Of a stretch of 33,776 nt of DNA, positions 28,011 to 33,776 are shown in pieces. The position numbers were made by a program, and so were the translations under genes. Where the stretch lies: assembly GCA_014381465.1 (NCBI GenBank), contig JACNLP010000020.1, forward strand, positions 1 through 33,776, in the 5' to 3' direction. A model generated the notes under the pieces. That model was not told where the DNA came from and ran no database searches. It saw only the letters and a program-made list of their open reading frames with translations. Position 1 is the stretch's first letter; the number at the start of each line of letters is the position of its first letter. Source of the stretch: Flavobacteriales bacterium. GTDB lineage: Bacteria; Bacteroidota; Bacteroidia; Flavobacteriales; BACL11.

Positions 28011-28084
28011 AGCCGATAGAGGGACTCGAACCCACGACCTGCTGATTACAAATCAGCTGCTCTAGCCAACTGAGCTATATCGGC
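28011..28084 (-). tRNA. tRNA-Thr (anticodon TGT)
   Basis: 74-nt cloverleaf. Acceptor GCCGATA pairs with TATCGGC; anticodon loop TTTGTAA contains TGT; T-loop TTCGAGT; discriminator T. It is the first gene of the long operon, 52 bases after the promoter -7 element. Confidence 0.97.
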
Positions 28085-28135
28085 AATCACTCTTCCCTAA
28101 TTTTCACAAAGAACTATTCCCCTAAAAAGGGGTTG

Positions 28136-28168
28136 CAAATGTATTAAAGTTTTTTAATTCTACACAAA
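28136..28168 (-). promoter_or_regulatory. Promoter of the tRNA-tuf-rpoBC operon
   Basis: On the minus strand, TTTG (complement of 28165-28168), 21 bases, then TACATTTG (complement of 28136-28143): a full match to the Bacteroidota -33/-7 consensus. The expected start is near 28131, so the RNA would begin with, or very close to, a small hairpin (CCCC/GGGG, 28119-28132). This is the best promoter ahead of the 14-kb operon. Confidence 0.7.
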
Positions 28169-28214
28169 CAATAAAACAGATTTTTTTTAAAAGTTGTTTT
28201 ACTCTAGTAAATGG

Positions 28215-28505
28215 CTACTTTTTTTCTTTATTTTTGAGAATTTGTTTTCGTAATGCCTGTAAAACTTGCGTAGTTGACTCTTCAAATGTGTCGGATTTTC
28301 TTTTGGCAAAAAATTCAGATCCTGGATATTTTACCTTTATTTCGGTTATTTTGTTAGAATAAGATTCTGGCTTGCTTAATTTCAAAAAAATATCAGTACT
28401 AATTATCTTATTATCTAATTTTAATAATTTATTTACTCTTTTTTCAATAAATTCTTGCAAATCGTTATCAAGATGGAAATGAATGGAATGAATATTAATA
28501 GTCAT
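28215..28505 (-). CDS. hpf: Ribosome hibernation promoting factor / RaiA family
   Basis: Short HPF/RaiA-type protein of 96 aa that binds the 30S decoding centre of idle ribosomes and blocks translation in stationary phase or stress. The fold is seen as an N-terminal strand-helix (INIHSIHFHLDNDLQEFIEKRV), a central DIFLKL strand and a basic C-terminal helix with TTQVLQALRKQI. It lacks the C-terminal dimerisation domain of long HPF. It is 11 bases after xerC, in a block with rpsU and next to the tRNA-tuf operon. Confidence 0.92.
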   Translation of the reverse strand: MTINIHSIHFHLDNDLQEFIEKRVNKLLKLDNKIISTDIFLKLSKPESYSNKITEIKVKYPGSEFFAKRKSDTFEESTTQVLQALRKQILKNKEKK

Positions 28506-28516
28506 AATTTAATGTT

Positions 28517-29380
28517 TTATGCTCTTGGATGAGCTTGATTGTAAACTGTTTTTAATTTTTCGATAGTATTATGAGTGTAAACCTGTGTGGCGCTCAAATT
28601 TGCGTGACCTAAAAGTTCTTTTATAGCATTAATATCCGCACCATTATTAAGCATATGGGTTGCGAATGTGTGCCGTAAAATATGAGGGCTTTTTTTATCT
28701 AAAGTAGTAACCATCCCTAAATATTTATTTACTAATCGATACACCTGTTTTGTTGATATTTGTTTCTTTTTATTGGTTGTAAATAAAAATTGGCTTTGTT
28801 GAGAGGAAATCAAATCTTTAATTTTTAATAAAACATCAGCCGTAAGAGGAATTAACCTTTCTTTATTTCGTTTTCCTAAAACTAGGATTGTAGAGTTTGA
28901 AAAATCTATATTCTTATTTTTAAGATTTATGAGTTCTGACAATCTGATGCCAGTAAAATAAAAAAGCTCTAAAATCAATCTATCTCTTTTGGCTAAAAAC
29001 CCTTCTCCAAAATTTATTTCTCTTAGCAATTTTTCCATTTTTACCTCTTCAACAAAAACAGCTAATCGCTTTGATGTTTTAGGGGAAATAATTTTTTGCA
29101 TTGGACTTACTCTTATAACATCTTCTTTTATCAAAAAACGAAAATAAGTTTTAAGAGTAGTGATTTTCCTATTAACAGAACGAGAGGAGATATTAGAATT
29201 TAGCAATTTAGCAATCCAATTTCTTACCAATTGAAAGCTAACTTCTTTTGCTAATCTTATATTATATTCAGAAGATAAAAATACTGTAAATTGTTCCAAA
29301 TCAGTAGAGTATGATGTTATCGTATGAGCGGAATACCGTTTTTCGTACTTTAAATAGTGGAGGAATTTTTTTGTCTGCAT
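28517..29380 (-). CDS. xerC: Tyrosine recombinase XerC
   Basis: Site-specific recombinase of 287 aa that resolves chromosome dimers at dif with XerD. The SAM-like N-terminal DNA-binding domain spans about 1-85 and the catalytic domain about 105-287. Active-site residues are visible: Arg146 (TGIRLSEL), Lys170, His233 and Arg236 (HILRHTFATH), His259 (LLGHANL) and nucleophile Tyr268. The stable context with rpsU and hpf and the absence of phage genes or attachment repeats favour the housekeeping recombinase over an integrase. The XerC/XerD assignment rests on context. Confidence 0.92.
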   Translation of the reverse strand: MQTKKFLHYLKYEKRYSAHTITSYSTDLEQFTVFLSSEYNIRLAKEVSFQLVRNWIAKLLNSNISSRSVNRKITTLKTYFRFLIKEDVIRVSPMQKIISPKTSKRLAVFVEEVKMEKLLREINFGEGFLAKRDRLILELFYFTGIRLSELINLKNKNIDFSNSTILVLGKRNKERLIPLTADVLLKIKDLISSQQSQFLFTTNKKKQISTKQVYRLVNKYLGMVTTLDKKSPHILRHTFATHMLNNGADINAIKELLGHANLSATQVYTHNTIEKLKTVYNQAHPRA

Positions 29381-29457
29381 TAACTAATTTAAAGATTTAT
29401 ACGAATATAAACAAAAAAAGTGAAGTAACTTTAGAAAAAAGAAATAAAATTTAAGGA

Positions 29458-29649
29458 TTAATAATCTTCTTGAAGAAGTTTCTGAGAGTATGCAGCTTTT
29501 AATTTTTGCTCGCGTAAAATTACCGATTTTTTTGTAAATTGTTTTCTAGATCGTAATTGCTTCATAGTGCCCGTTCTCAAGAACTTCTTCTTGAATCTTT
29601 TAAGTGCTCTATCAATTTGCTCTCCTTCTTTTACTGGTATTACTAACAT
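29458..29649 (-). CDS. rpsU: Small-subunit ribosomal protein bS21
   Basis: Basic 63-aa protein of the 30S platform near the 3' end of 16S rRNA. The sequence MLVIPVKEGEQIDRALKRFKK and the KKFLRTGTMKQLRSR segment are typical. In Bacteroidota bS21 helps hide the anti-Shine-Dalgarno sequence. The leader before the ATG (TTTAAAAAAAGAAT) has no Shine-Dalgarno motif. It has its own promoter and is followed after 77 bases by xerC. Confidence 0.96.
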   Translation of the reverse strand: MLVIPVKEGEQIDRALKRFKKKFLRTGTMKQLRSRKQFTKKSVILREQKLKAAYSQKLLQEDY

Positions 29650-29672
29650 ATTCTTTTTTTAAATTTGGGCTG

Positions 29673-29703
29673 CAAAAATATAAATATCTTTACAACTAAC
29701 AAA
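29673..29703 (-). promoter_or_regulatory. rpsU promoter
   Basis: On the minus strand, TTTG (complement of 29700-29703), 19 bases, then TATTTTTG (complement of 29673-29680): an exact -33/-7 match. Start is expected near 29668, giving a leader of about 20 bases. It lies in the 56-base gap after the acyl-CoA dehydrogenase gene. Confidence 0.65.
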
Positions 29704-29705
29704 CA

Positions 29706-30845
29706 TTATCCTATAATTTGTTTTGAAATCACTAACTTTTGTATTTCTGAAGTTCCCTCTCCTATAGTACACAGCTTAGAATCACGATAAAAACGCTCAA
29801 CTGGAAAGTCCTTAGTGTAGCCATACCCTCCTAGTACTTGCACTGCATCAGTAGCAACTTTTACAGCAACTTCTGATGAGTAATATTTTGCCATAGCCCC
29901 TTCTAAAGTCATGCGCTCTCCCCTATTCTTTTTATCAGCAGCATTATAAATAAGTAATTCAGCAGCCTCAATTTCAGTTGCCATGTCAGCTAATTTAAAC
30001 GCAATTGCCTGAAACTTTGAGATTGCTTGCCCAAACTGATGTCTTTCTTTTGAATATTGCAAAGCCGCTTGATACGCTCCTTTTGCAATTCCTAAACCAA
30101 GTGCAGCAATTGAAATTCTACCTCCATCCAGAACTTTCATTGCTTGAATAAATCCATCACCTACATTTCCTAATATATTTTCCTCAGAAACACGACAGTT
30201 ATCAAAAACAAGTTCAGCAGTTTCAGAAGCACGCATTCCCAATTTATCTTCTTTTTTTCCTGAAGTAAAACCAGGCGTTCCTTTTTCAACAACAAAAGTT
30301 GTCATTCCATGCGAATCTCCTTTTTCACCGGTACGCACAATTACAACCGCTATATCTCCTGAAATTGCATGAGTAATAAAATTTTTCGCACCATTAATCA
30401 CCCATTCATCCCCATCCTTTACTGCTGTAGTTGACATCCCACCAGCATCAGAACCTGTGTTATGCTCGGTTAAACCCCAAGCACCAATCCACTCAGCTGT
30501 TGCTAGTTTTGGCAACCATTTTTGTTTTTGCTGCTCATTTCCAAACTGTAAAATATGACCTGTACATAATGAATTATGTGCAGCCATAGAAAGCCCAATA
30601 GAAGGATCTAAAATAGAAAGTTGTTCAATTGCTGTTACATATTCAGTATAGGAAAATGCAGAACCGCCATACTCAGTTGGCACTAGCACGCCCATTAATC
30701 CTAATTCCCCTAATTTTTTAAAAACTTCTACTGGAAAAGTTTGAGTGTCATCCCACTCACGCACAAAAGGAGTAATGTTTTGCTTTCCGAATTGCTGAAT
30801 CATATCAGCAATCATTTTTTGATTTTCGTTTGTCTTAAAATCCAT
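29706..30845 (-). CDS. Acyl-CoA dehydrogenase
   Basis: FAD-dependent acyl-CoA dehydrogenase of 379 aa, a soluble enzyme that makes the trans-2-enoyl-CoA in beta-oxidation or branched-chain amino acid breakdown. It shows WGLTEHNTGSDAGGM (FAD/substrate region), AELVFDNCRV, RHQFGQAISKFQAIAFKLADM and VQVLGGYGYTKDFPVERFYRD. The catalytic base Glu is at 363 in GEGTSEIQ. Closest in type to short-chain (butyryl-CoA-like) dehydrogenases, but the chain length cannot be fixed from the sequence. It starts four bases after the apt stop, so it is in the same unit. Confidence 0.95.
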   Translation of the reverse strand: MDFKTNENQKMIADMIQQFGKQNITPFVREWDDTQTFPVEVFKKLGELGLMGVLVPTEYGGSAFSYTEYVTAIEQLSILDPSIGLSMAAHNSLCTGHILQFGNEQQKQKWLPKLATAEWIGAWGLTEHNTGSDAGGMSTTAVKDGDEWVINGAKNFITHAISGDIAVVIVRTGEKGDSHGMTTFVVEKGTPGFTSGKKEDKLGMRASETAELVFDNCRVSEENILGNVGDGFIQAMKVLDGGRISIAALGLGIAKGAYQAALQYSKERHQFGQAISKFQAIAFKLADMATEIEAAELLIYNAADKKNRGERMTLEGAMAKYYSSEVAVKVATDAVQVLGGYGYTKDFPVERFYRDSKLCTIGEGTSEIQKLVISKQIIG

Positions 30846-30849
30846 CTAT

Positions 30850-31377
30850 TTAATAATCTTTCAGACTAATAATATTGTCTGAATATTGTGTTAATTTTTC
30901 TTTTCCATTTAAAAAGTCAAGGGAAACTACAAAAGCAAATCCTGCTACTTTTGCGCCTAATTGTTTGATTAATTCGGCAGCAGCACATGCTGTACCTCCA
31001 GTTGCCAACAAATCATCATGTATTAAAATATTCCAGTCTTTTTGGATATCAGATTTATGAATTTCAACTTCTGAAGAACCATACTCTAAATTATACTTAT
31101 ACTTTAAAGTTTCACCTGGTAGCTTACCAACTTTTCTGATAGGCACAAAAGGAATTCCCATTTTGTTTGCCAATAAAAACCCAAATAAAAACCCCCTACT
31201 TTCAATGCCAACAATAGCATCCAACTGTATTCCATTTAACTGGCTGATGAAAGCATCAATTATACCATTTGTTAACTGAGCATCCATCAATAAAGGTGTA
31301 ATATCCTTAAAATTAATACCCTTTTTGGGAAAGTTAGGAACCTCCCGAATTGCTTTGTCTAATTTTTCGCTAATCAT
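30850..31377 (-). CDS. apt: Adenine phosphoribosyltransferase
   Basis: Purine-salvage enzyme of 175 aa that makes AMP from adenine and PRPP. Visible segments are NFPKKGINFKDITPLL (N-terminal, 15-30), GIESRGFLFG (57-66), VPIRKVGKLPGET (78-90) and the PRPP-binding DDLLATGGTA (121-130). Length matches the family. It overlaps the preceding helix-hairpin-helix gene by 8 bases and is followed after four bases by the acyl-CoA dehydrogenase. No functional link among these neighbours is evident. Confidence 0.96.
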   Translation of the reverse strand: MISEKLDKAIREVPNFPKKGINFKDITPLLMDAQLTNGIIDAFISQLNGIQLDAIVGIESRGFLFGFLLANKMGIPFVPIRKVGKLPGETLKYKYNLEYGSSEVEIHKSDIQKDWNILIHDDLLATGGTACAAAELIKQLGAKVAGFAFVVSLDFLNGKEKLTQYSDNIISLKDY

Positions 31378-32224
31378 GGGTTTTTAAATAGGGTGCAATT
31401 TTACGAAATTTTTCTGTGCTAATAGGTCTAATTTTTTGAATGTCTCTTACCTCTTTAAAATTGCCATGTTGCTTGCGGAAATTCACAATCATTTTTGCCT
31501 CTTTATAATTTAAGTATGGATGATTGCGTAAATTTTCAATACTTACTGTATTGATATTTATCTTCCTTATATATAATGTGTCAATTGTTGTTTGAGGCTT
31601 GATTTTTTCTATTTCTAATTTTTCTAAACCCCAAATTTCAGTGAATTGATTGTAATTTAAAAACCCTCCTAATTCTTCTCGATATTTCAGAATCTGTTTG
31701 GCATAAAAAGGACCAATACCTTTAATAGAGATAAGTTTCAGACTATCAGCATTATTGAGTTCTATTATTTGATTTATAGTTGGTGGTTTGTAGTTGTTAA
31801 TTTGTAGTTTTTTAACTTTTGGAATAACAATATACGCTTTTATTTTATTGTAAAAATCATCACCAATGGCAAAGCATCTTTTCAAATCTTGCTTTTCTTT
31901 GAAATAACCACCACTTTTTTGGTAATTCCTCAGTACTTTTATTTTTCCTTCTGACAAACCCAAAGCAAACCAACCTTCATCATTTAAAGTATTTGGATTA
32001 AAAGCAAAAAGAGAATCTTTCTTTTGCTCCTTCTGCTTATCATCAGCATATTCTAATTCCCGGATTGCTTTTTCAAAATCGGAAAAATCAGTCTTAGTTT
32101 CTTTTTGTAATAAGTGTGAGAATTGATAGAAAACAACTAATAATAACAGTACAAAAGAAAGGAGCAAAATTCCGTTTCGCTCCTTTTTATTGAATGTAAA
32201 ATAGTTTTTAAATTTATTTATCAC
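31370..32224 (-). CDS. Membrane-anchored helix-hairpin-helix (ComEA-like) protein
   Basis: Protein of 284 aa with a single N-terminal membrane helix (about 18-36) and three successive helix-hairpin-helix modules at about 76-132, 155-208 and 223-280. Each begins with an N.NT/NNAD-type turn. The second has the clearest hairpin, KGIGPFYA (168-175). Such modules bind DNA without sequence specificity. ComEA proteins take up DNA in competent bacteria but usually have one module; this three-module form is common in Bacteroidota and its role is not established. It starts with GTG, sharing one base with the symporter stop (TAGTG), and overlaps apt by 8 bases. Confidence 0.85.
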   Translation of the reverse strand: MINKFKNYFTFNKKERNGILLLSFVLLLLVVFYQFSHLLQKETKTDFSDFEKAIRELEYADDKQKEQKKDSLFAFNPNTLNDEGWFALGLSEGKIKVLRNYQKSGGYFKEKQDLKRCFAIGDDFYNKIKAYIVIPKVKKLQINNYKPPTINQIIELNNADSLKLISIKGIGPFYAKQILKYREELGGFLNYNQFTEIWGLEKLEIEKIKPQTTIDTLYIRKININTVSIENLRNHPYLNYKEAKMIVNFRKQHGNFKEVRDIQKIRPISTEKFRKIAPYLKTHD

Positions 32225-33732
32225 TATTTGAATTTCTTAATCGCTCCACTTTTTAATTTATCATAATAAGTATCTAAATCAAAACGAACTTCCTTAGATA
32301 AAATTAACAATCCTATAATATTAGGAAACGCCATTGCCAATATCATCATATCAGAAAAATCAAGTACTGCCCCTAACTTTACGGAAGAACCTATCACAAT
32401 GAAAATAAGAAATAATAACTTGTAAGAATACTCAGAAGTTTTACTTTTTCCGAATAAAAACTCCCAAGATTTAAGACCATAGTACGACCAAGAAATCATA
32501 GTAGAGAAAGCAAAAAGGAAAATGGCAACTACCAAAAGGTAAGGAAACCAAGAGAATACAGAACCAAATGCTTTGGAAGTAAGTTGTGCTCCTTCCAAAC
32601 CTTCTACATTATACATGCCTGTAAAAATAATAACTAAAGCAGTCATAGTACAAATTACAACTGTATCAATAAACGGCTCTAACAATGAAACTATCCCCTC
32701 AGAAACAGGTTCGTGAGTTTTAGCAGCTGCATGCGCAATAGAAGCAGAACCAACACCAGCCTCATTTGAAAATGCTGCCCTTCTAAATCCTTGAATCAAT
32801 ACTCCAATCACCCCTCCAAGTGCAGCATCAGGAGCAAAGGCGCCTTTAAAAATAAGTCCAAATACATTCCCAATTTCTGAGATGTTCATTATTATTATAA
32901 TAAGTGCTGTTCCTACATAAAGTGCTGCCATCAATGGAACAATTTTCTCTGTTACATTTGCAATAGATTTAATTCCTCCAATAATAACAACCCCAACTAA
33001 AATTGCTAAAATCAAACCAAACATTGGTCCGTTACCAGCTAAAATTGGGAACTGACCTGAAAGTTGAGCATATGCCTGATTGGCTTGAAACATATTACCG
33101 CCACCAAAAGAACCTCCAATGCACAGAATTGCAAAAAGCACAGCCAATACTTTACCAAATCCAGCCATTTTATATTTTGCCAAACCATCTCGCAAATAAT
33201 ACATAGGACCACCAGAAATCTCACCATTGCTATCTTCTTTCCTATATTTAACACCTAAAGTACATTCTACAAATTTTGCTGACATACCTAGCAAACCAGC
33301 CACTATCATCCAGAAAGTAGCCCCAGGACCACCAATAGAAATAGCAATAGCTACCCCTGCAATATTACCCAGACCAACAGTTGCTGAAAGTGCAGTTGTT
33401 AGCGCTTGAAAGTGAGAAACCTCTCCCTTATCATTCGGATCATCATAATCACCTTTTACCAATTCAACAGCATGTTTAAAACCTCTAATATTGATAAATT
33501 TCATTTTAAAGGTAAAATAAATAGCTCCAAAAACCAACCAGATAACAACAATTGGAACATCAGCCCCAACATCAAAACCAAAGAATTTAATTGGATCCCA
33601 AAAAATAACGGGAACTAAATAATCATCAACAATAGGCTTAAAGAAACCATCAATAGTTTCACTTAAAGTTTCTGCTTGTGCTGAAGCAAAAGCCATAATC
33701 ATAGTTGTAAAAAGTAATAATTTTTTCATCAT
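32224..33732 (-). CDS. Alanine/glycine:cation symporter (AGCS family)
   Basis: Sodium-coupled amino-acid importer of 502 aa with about eleven membrane helices. Family signatures are [19 protein letters not shown] (around 112), [21 protein letters not shown], the GGPMYYL segment and [18 protein letters not shown]. The N-terminus begins [20 protein letters not shown], which looks like a cleavable signal sequence placed before the usual first helix, a feature of some Bacteroidota homologues. Substrate is probably alanine or glycine, not proven. It is the first gene of the unit with the HhH protein, apt and the acyl-CoA dehydrogenase; its promoter is probably beyond the right edge or in the last 44 bases. 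Confidence 0.94.
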   Translation of the reverse strand: MMKKLLLFTTMIMAFASAQAETLSETIDGFFKPIVDDYLVPVIFWDPIKFFGFDVGADVPIVVIWLVFGAIYFTFKMKFINIRGFKHAVELVKGDYDDPNDKGEVSHFQALTTALSATVGLGNIAGVAIAISIGGPGATFWMIVAGLLGMSAKFVECTLGVKYRKEDSNGEISGGPMYYLRDGLAKYKMAGFGKVLAVLFAILCIGGSFGGGNMFQANQAYAQLSGQFPILAGNGPMFGLILAILVGVVIIGGIKSIANVTEKIVPLMAALYVGTALIIIIMNISEIGNVFGLIFKGAFAPDAALGGVIGVLIQGFRRAAFSNEAGVGSASIAHAAAKTHEPVSEGIVSLLEPFIDTVVICTMTALVIIFTGMYNVEGLEGAQLTSKAFGSVFSWFPYLLVVAIFLFAFSTMISWSYYGLKSWEFLFGKSKTSEYSYKLLFLIFIVIGSSVKLGAVLDFSDMMILAMAFPNIIGLLILSKEVRFDLDTYYDKLKSGAIKKFK

Positions 33733-33776
33733 TTTTTGTTGTTTTATTTTATTGTTTTAACCCACCCCTAACCCCT

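Noticed and set aside
28169-28214. Weak stem TAAAACA/TGTTTTA after hpf as a terminator
   Set aside because: All-A/T apart from two pairs, with a 16-base loop and no clear U-tract; it is also adjacent to the -33 of the tRNA promoter. Not supportable.
28517-29380. Tyrosine recombinase next to a tRNA cluster as a possible integrative element
   Set aside because: The flanks are rpsU and hpf, with no cargo, no direct repeat of a tRNA 3' end and no phage genes. The context fits housekeeping XerC.
33733-33776. CCCCTAA-like short repeat at the right edge
   Set aside because: Only two imperfect units before the window ends; too short to call a repeat or regulatory site.

Overview
The window is an AT-rich chromosomal segment from a member of the Bacteroidota, most likely the Flavobacteriia. 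Reasons: RpoB (1269 aa) and RpoC (1447 aa) have the lengths and N-termini of flavobacterial homologues; promoters fit the Bacteroidota -33/-7 consensus (TTTG, about 20 bp, TAnnTTTG); start codons are preceded by A-rich leaders with no Shine-Dalgarno motif; and typical families are present (DUF3467 after rpoC, an N-terminally extended PspC protein, a carboxypeptidase-regulatory-like secreted protein). I see no mobile element, CRISPR array, rRNA or prophage. No gene-free stretch exceeds 300 bases.

Layout. 1-3.4 kb (minus): nadC, a YihY/BrkB membrane protein and a secreted M1 metallopeptidase cut off by the left edge, apparently one operon. 3.4-7.8 kb (plus): rlmH, priA, a small DUF4440/SnoaL-like secreted protein and a UbiA-family prenyltransferase. 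7.9-14.2 kb (plus): a tight four-gene unit of PadR regulator, PspC membrane protein, secreted carboxypeptidase-regulatory-like protein and a large M1 metallopeptidase whose C-terminal third looks like an outer-membrane beta-barrel. A bidirectional terminator at about 14.28 kb separates it from the next block.

28.17-14.3 kb (minus): the translation/transcription superoperon, read in order as tRNA-Thr(TGT), tRNA-Tyr(GTA), tRNA-Gly(TCC), tRNA-Thr(GGT), tuf, tRNA-Trp(CCA), secE, nusG, rplK, csp, csp, rplA, rplJ, rplL, rpoB, rpoC, DUF3467. A strong -33/-7 promoter lies ahead of the first tRNA. I see no convincing internal promoter, but there is a 15-bp hairpin between tuf and tRNA-Trp and an attenuator-like hairpin between rplL and rpoB. 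33.7-28.2 kb (minus): an AGCS sodium/alanine symporter, a three-repeat helix-hairpin-helix protein, apt and an acyl-CoA dehydrogenase in one overlapping unit, then rpsU with its own promoter, xerC and hpf.

The most unusual feature is the insertion of two tandem cold-shock protein genes, encoding identical proteins, between rplK and rplA, a junction that is normally uninterrupted. They differ only at six synonymous third positions and share an identical 23-nt leader. This would put RNA chaperone/antiterminator-type proteins under the same promoter as EF-Tu, NusG and RNA polymerase. The other main candidates are the M1-peptidase/beta-barrel fusion in a PadR-controlled envelope operon and the overlapping divergent nadC/rlmH promoters. 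Most of the remainder is conserved housekeeping DNA.
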